Shown one piece after another: positions 55,201 to 60,000 of a DNA stretch of 60,000 nt; position 1 is the stretch's first letter, and each line of letters opens with the position of its first letter. The notes below the pieces were generated by a model. That model saw only the letters and a list, made by a program, of their open reading frames with translations. It was not told where the DNA came from and searched no databases. Made by a program: the position numbers and the translations under genes. Origin of the DNA: Takakia lepidozioides (taxonomy: Eukaryota > Streptophyta > Takakiopsida > Takakiales > Takakiaceae); assembly GCA_030704615.1 (NCBI GenBank), contig CM060731.1, positions 89,200,756-89,260,755 on the forward strand, written 5' to 3'.

Positions 55201-55798
55201 GGTGGGTAGAGAGTATATAATTAACTAGAGTGGGGGAAAGAGGATAAGTGGACGACATCCATGGATGAATGAGTTCGGTGGGCTTTGATATAGATAGTGG
55301 GATAGACGTACAGTGTGGAGTGGTGGCAAGGTTGGGTGATGGTAAGTGGATCTGGATTGTGGTAGATGCTTGGCAGCTGAGAGGGTGGGAAGGTGGAGGA
55401 GAAATGGCTGTCAGGAATAGGATGCTAGAGGGGTGATGAAGAGACCGTGTGATTGATTTGATATCACAAGAATTGATGAGGTAGGGGCTGAAAATGTGAG
55501 GGTGTAGATATGGCAGATATATGACAACACAATTTTAAGTTAATCTGGACTAAAGTTTGGTCCAGAAATAAGGAGAAATATCTGAATATGTATTTTTTAA
55601 TCATTTAAATGAATTTAAATGGATCATTTAAAATATAAATATAAATATATAGATAATTGTTTGTCTATTAATATATAATATGAGCAATAAAGAAACATTA
55701 TGTATAAACTTCAGGAGAAAAAACAGTTTATATTTGGCTCATAAAGCAAGTTCCACTGTTCACTCGACGTTTAGTAAGAGTTGAATGAGATACTAACA
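55201..55798. other. AT-rich spacer
   Basis: Low-complexity A/T sequence (55580-55690). No gene seen. Confidence 0.4.
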
Positions 55799-56013
55799 GT
55801 CAGTAGTTCAGTTGGTGAAGTGCAGTAAGTGCCACCAAGATGATTATGGGGTCAAATCTTGCTACTGACGAGTGTGGTATGTTCATGGGTGGTGTCCCAT
55901 TCCAACGCCACATGGTGGGGTTACTGTGAAAGAGATTATACTATTAAGGGGGCCTGATTTGTGAGTTGTAGCTCCCAGGTGTTTCCATTACATTAAAAAA
56001 TAAATTTAAAAAA
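55799..56013 (+). mobile_element. tRNA-derived SINE
   Basis: The head is tRNA-like. GTCAGTA (55799) can pair with TACTGAC 62 nt later as a 7-bp acceptor stem. A-box TAGTTCAGTTGG and B-box-like GGGTCAAATCTTG are correctly placed for an internal Pol III promoter. A tRNA-unrelated body follows (CATGGGTGGTGTCCCATTCC, GGGGGCCTGATTTGTGAGTT), and the end is A-rich (AAAAAATAAATTTAAAAAA). Confidence 0.75.
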
Positions 56014-56413
56014 CGGATGTCGGGTGATAACTCGTCTCATGATCCGCGGCCTGATGGATGATTAGAGCACCAGTCATATTCGTAACTGCGACTGAGCTTA
56101 CGAAGGCCGTTACTATGTAACATACAAGATAAATCAATCAAATATGTAAGCAAAACATGGCACAATGACACTATACCATGAAATGAAATGAAAGACAATG
56201 GGGAGACATTGATGATAAACAACCAGGTTTTATTTCAGATACATGTCAATTTGAGTAAGTCTCGCCCCATGCGGCATGGACCAATACAAGTAACGTAAAC
56301 CATGTCAATGAGAGTATCAACTTCTAGAATGAGGGCTGAATTCCGTTAACACAAGACGATGTCGGCTAACGTACTTATGATGAGAATATTTTGAGGAAAG
56401 TCATTTCTCAAAA

Positions 56414-56852
56414 TCACGATATTTTGACAAGGTTGGAGGGACCATTTTCAAATCTGTATTCTTCCGTTGTTCCGAAGGTTAATGGAAGAAGTCCCTGAAA
56501 TGTTGTCTCGAGAATCGTTGATATGGTGATGACCTCACAAAAAATATCCTCCAATATTACGCCAACCAACAATGTCTTGTGCGACCAAAGTTCAGCTGTA
56601 CTTCTCGAAGAATTGGTGGTTTCGCAGACTTTCAATGAATCGCGAAGATGATGAATTACTCGTATGCTCTTCAAAACATAATGTCCAAGTAACTGACCCT
56701 GGAGTAAGATGCTGAAAGTATCCAATTGGGGAGTAAGTGTGATGCTCGTATGCTTCTGGAGAATGGCTCGGTGGCGAGTACGTTGATGGAGAGAGTGAAG
56801 TTTTCTGTGAAATCTTCAAGGAAATAATGTCGGGTGACCAGTCGAGGTTCAT
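56414..56852 (-). pseudogene. Relative of the 44.4-44.9 kb heptad protein segment
   Basis: The frame 56852-56592 reads SPSTYSPPSHSPEAYEHHTY, then SPIGYFQHLTPGS and a serine-rich end. YSPIGYF(R/Q)HL.PGS is shared with the 44.5 kb locus. The plus-strand reading of the same block has three stops, which favours the minus strand. No known domain. Confidence 0.4.
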
Positions 56853-57004
56853 CTGTGACGGGCTGTGGTACTTCTGACGATTTACTGTAAAGCACTCGTA
56901 AACTGATCACCAACTAAATAATCTCCAACTGACTAACCACCAACTAATTGATTGGAGCTATCACAAGCAATGTCAAAAATCCTATTTATTGCTAGGTGTT
57001 TGAT

Positions 57005-57410
57005 GCTATTATTGTTCCTGTAGCTGAATTGTATAGTAGTCGTTTTGCTATTCCCATGCGAATAGTATCAGGTCCCCAGAGACTGTCATATTTAGACTCT
57101 CATATCAGCCACGGCCACCATCATTGACCAATATAAAACCATCAGCTGCATGTCAGCTGACAACTAGATCTTCGATTCATTGTATGCGACTCCAGAGAAA
57201 CACCCTAGCCCACAAGTAGTTGGCCAGCAGCTTGAGATATTTCTCCGGGCTGTGATTGAATGAACTGGAGATTTCATTCTTAGCTGATGGTTTCATGTAG
57301 GTGGTGCCTGATTCCGATTTCAGAATATGACAGTCTCAGTGGACCTGATGTTGTTGGAATGGGAATAGCAAAAAGACTCCTATAGAAATCAGCTACATGA
57401 ACATACGAAA
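57005..57410. repeat. Inverted duplication of a coding block
   Basis: 57005-57095 (minus) and 57320-57395 (plus) both encode YDSLxGPDxxxMGIAKRLL and share GGGAATAGCAAAA, GACTGTCTCAGTGG-like DNA. The arms of about 80-90 bp are separated by about 230 bp. Confidence 0.7.
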
Positions 57411-57616
57411 TATCAAGCACCTTGAAGTACATATGATTGTTGAGACTGTTTGCACAGATTGTTAGCGACGGTGTTCCTCCTTTGGCGTCCAGTCCACATG
57501 AAAACAACGAGAATGTCGCTGGAGATTGACGTTCAATTGCTGACATTCTGCCTCCTCGTAACACCATTTTGGTGTGCAATGATGGACATCAGAACAGGTC
57601 AGCTCTTAGAAAAGCA

Positions 57617-57630
57617 CGCGTGATCGCGCG
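57617..57630. repeat. CGCG palindrome, copy 10
   Basis: CGCGTGATCGCGCG followed by ATGTTAA. Confidence 0.85.
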
Positions 57631-58117
57631 ATGTTAATCGTTGGTGTTCCTCGAAAGAATAATGGATCTCCAAACGAAAGATATAGGAACCAAATAAAAC
57701 ACCACGAGGATGTTGTCAATTGTTGGAGATCAGATTATGGAAGCAGGGAGAATGACTTCAAACAACTTAAAGACTAGGATTATAAGATACTTGAACAATC
57801 CGCCAGGGAACAAGTGACACCATCAGCCTCGATGATTTGAGTGCGTGTTCTAAAACACATCAATGAATCATCCAGGATGATGGTGTGAAATATTCCGGGA
57901 CGGATTATCCGAATACCTTGAGTTCCCTCGCTGTAACTGACCTGAAGTAACTCACTATGCATGCAGAATCATCACATCTTCAAATGACAGCATTTTCATT
58001 GTTGAATGCGTGAGCATAGAAAAAACATCACTCCGACCAATCACATGTGGCACTGTTGAGGTAATATAACACTTTGGCAGTCGACTGGAGAACCAGGACG
58101 ATGCTGAAGTCCGCTTT

Positions 58118-58139
58118 TCGAACCATGAGTGATCACGCG
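58118..58139. repeat. CGCG palindrome, copy 11 (degenerate)
   Basis: On the minus strand CGCGTGATCACTCATGGTTC; only half of the palindrome is kept but the GGTTC tail is present. Confidence 0.6.
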
Positions 58140-58556
58140 ACAGATCTCTGCCTCTACCACCATTGAGAATCACAACGAGCCGAGTGCATCCAGATTTCAA
58201 TCAACCACAAGGTGGCCATCAATTCGTCAGGGAAGGAATTTTGAAGCCGCCAAAATTACTTCAGTCCATTCGAAGAGAGATTTTAACAGAGCTTCACAAT
58301 CTGCTCAGGAACAAATGAGACGACCATCATGGGAGCTTGAATTACGAGATAGGAACCCGAATTCAGTCATAGACGATGATCGTGTCACTTGTTCCCCATC
58401 GTAATATGAAAACATCGGAAAAAATTTCTTCTCCTCCAACCTCCTCCAGCCTGATCAGTTATTGCTTAAACTGACAATGAAGTCAACTTGTTTTGATAAC
58501 ATCTGATGGCACTGCTGATCCATGCTAGCTCCACAAGAGGATATATGAAGGAACCA

Positions 58557-58570
58557 CGCGCGATCGCGCG
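58557..58570. repeat. CGCG palindrome, copy 12
   Basis: Perfect CGCGCGATCGCGCG preceded by GGAACCA, i.e. the tail is on the minus-strand side. Confidence 0.9.
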
Positions 58571-58675
58571 TGATTTCTCTCAAACTTCGATGACTAACAT
58601 TACAGCCGAAAGGATCTGGCATAACATTGACAAAGTTAAATAACGTATGTGTGTAATGAACAGGCCGGCCATAGT

Positions 58676-59840
58676 TTAATTCATCAATAACACAGAGTTG
58701 CTTCCCAAACGGCTCACACTCAACGTATATGTTCGAGATCGCCGTCGGTTACCACTAATGGCGGGATTCTGTGCTCCCGAGGAAATGGATACAATGGGAG
58801 ATTGATGTAAGATATGACCAGACACCTCACTGGTAGTTGTACTTGATGACCTTGACAAACGTAAAGCCTCGCAGTCCCTCCGCTCAGCCTTATGCTGTCG
58901 TTCCTCTTTCTTCTCCTGTCGAATTTGATTGTGAACTTGACACTGGAATATAACTGTGTGGAGGCAGCACACAAGGGAATTGTTAAAGAAAATACAAAGA
59001 TCATTGAAATATCATTGATCTCACAAAAGTCATGTGAAGTCAACAAACGAAAAAGTACAAATGGACGTTGAAGTAAAGCTGATGGACTAGACACAAAATA
59101 GGGCAATGTTAAACTACGTACCCAGATTATCAGGATCTTTTTGAGGGGGGTGCCAAACAGAAGCATCAATAAATCTTCCAAACTAGGACTAGTAGACGTG
59201 ATTTCGACCTATCGGAGGGCAGGAAGATTTGCAGGAGTTCTTGCCGACGTAATCAACAACGGACTGGGCTCCAATCAAGCCAGAGAGAAAAGGCCACAAA
59301 GCTTTGGTGAGGTCAACCAAATCCTCCAAATTGCTTGATTCCTTGAATGTGATGGGGAAGACTCTAGTATTCACTGGGTTTCGGAGTGCCTTGGAAGGGT
59401 CATCGTCGACCAGTAGAATTTTCCCCTGCCTAGCAAATTCTTTCCCACTAAATTTTACGAGAATACTCTTAATATCTTTAATAAGATATTTCATTCCATG
59501 CTTAATATGACCAGCTGTATCTGTGCAATGCTCGGTAGACCATATGAAACGAAATTGTTTCATAATTTCCGGAGGAACGAAACACTCCAACATCTTGAAT
59601 ACAGTATCCCTCTCAGAGCAAGACCAAATCGCTACATGAAAATGAGTCAATGCAAGTCAAAGAAACTCCAGGACTCCAGGTTGGAACTACAAATGGTCTT
59701 GCGGGCACCCGAATTGTTACTTTCCTCAAGTGGAACCTCTGTTTAAACAACTCACATCCGATAGGAGGTGGCCTGTAGCAAAGAAGTCCATTGACACTCA
59801 GTACCAGCAACATGCGTTTGTGTTTCCGGACACCACACAT
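58676..59840 (-). pseudogene. FCP1/NIF-type HAD phosphatase gene, second copy
   Basis: N-terminal frame 59840-59613: KRMLLVLSVNGLLCYRPPP, the position of HAD motif I (D-x-D/N-G), but the first aspartate is serine. A frameshift and a TGA follow; the frame 59650-59189 then reads FHVAIWSCSERDTVFKML, FRFIWSTEHCT, KYLIKDIKSILVKF and GKILLVDDDPSKALRNP, the NIF (FCP1/SCP) fold with the DD of motif III. It ends at a probable donor (CCGATAG|GTCGAA). A later exon (58945-58676; EKKEERQHKAERRDCEAL, serine-rich, SGNRRRSRT) may be its tail. FCP1-type enzymes remove phosphate from the RNA polymerase II CTD. This copy lacks the nucleophile and is broken. It is more complete than the copy at 40 kb. Confidence 0.65.
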
Positions 59841-60000
59841 TTCTTGAGTTCCGTTATATACCGGCCGATCACCATTACTCCAGACAAGGTGGACTTAATT
59901 ACTCATCCCTCAGTCTTCTTGATGGTTTCTACTTCAAGACACAAAATGACATCCCCTCATACCTCAACAGTCATGTACACATTAATAGTTTATGCAACTC

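Larger units (their letters stand above)
57410..58400 (-). pseudogene. Unrecognised element exons
   Basis: Candidate minus-strand exons are 57579-57420 (MVLRGGRMSAIERQSPATFS ... NNHMYFK|GTGCTT), 57962-57780 and 58200-57955 (RLVVILNGGRGRDLSRDHSW). They have splice-like borders but do not join with certainty. A 21-bp imperfect inverted repeat beginning GGAACAARTGA occurs at 58311/58397, with a third copy at 57809. No domain is recognised; position and strand suggest part of the second element. Confidence 0.3.

Noticed and set aside
55799-55872. Functional tRNA gene
   Set aside because: The T-arm and anticodon arm do not fold properly and the sequence continues into a SINE body with an A-rich end.

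Overview
The window is nuclear DNA of a eukaryote, almost certainly a streptophyte (a land plant, plausibly a seed-free lineage). The evidence is one spliceosomal host gene (an AP-5 zeta-like gene), many decayed PLS-type pentatricopeptide (PPR) sequences, a PDF-motif fragment, and plant transposons: Ty1/copia, Ty3/gypsy, CACTA with a Transposase_24-like gene, LINEs, a tRNA-derived SINE and DUF8039/DUF7869-type DNA elements. The species cannot be named from the sequence. Nothing bacterial or organellar was seen.

Layout. 0-3.2 kb: the first seven exons of the AP-5 zeta-like gene on the minus strand, running off the left edge. 3.8-4.4 kb: the 3' end of a copia element. 4.4-9.0 kb: PPR-derived sequence, including a 1,075-codon frame broken by a single TAG. 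9.2-15.3 kb: a CACTA terminus with GC-rich palindromes, a TNPA/Transposase_24-like gene, a methyltransferase-like pseudogene and a SWIM zinc-finger fragment. 15.5-17.0 kb: a minisatellite of about 120 bp period. 17.4-22.4 kb: four pieces of one LINE family, one with a 20-bp target-site duplication and three in a composite tandem array with poly-G/poly-C hairpins. 22.8-24.8 kb: a second palindrome cluster and a zinc-finger/proline-rich/SET-like gene cut by an LTR. 24.8-35.3 kb: a Ty3/gypsy element on the minus strand with an extra zinc-knuckle/coiled-coil gene and an inverted protease piece. 35.3-36.2 kb: PPR remnants. 36.9-38.5 kb: the 5' half of a LINE (2A-like motif, AP endonuclease). 38.7-49.4 kb: a gene-rich decayed mobile element with a ParB-like/methyltransferase gene, a FCP1/NIF-type phosphatase piece and a DUF8039/DUF7869 transposase. 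50.5-52.0 kb: the missing 5' LTR, primer-binding site and leader of the gypsy element, in opposite orientation. 52-53.3 kb: PPR and PDF-motif remnants. 55.8-56.0 kb: a SINE. 56.4-59.9 kb: part of a second element related to the one at 38.7-49.4 kb.

Two points stand out. First, one inversion of about 16.7 kb (near 35.305 to 52.028 kb) would at the same time reunite the gypsy element with its 5' LTR and leader and reunite two halves of a PPR pseudogene. Second, a 14-bp palindrome, consensus CGCGYGATCRCGCG and often followed by AGGTTC, occurs about twelve times and only between 38.7 and 58.6 kb. Several copies lie 30-60 nt upstream of 3' splice sites of the element genes, one of which encodes a ParB-like domain joined to a methyltransferase-like domain.

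Most mobile-element genes are broken by stops or frameshifts. The only probably functional gene is the AP-5 zeta-like gene. The CACTA-region Transposase_24-like gene has three clean phase-0 exons and may be intact, apart from an unresolved 3' end.
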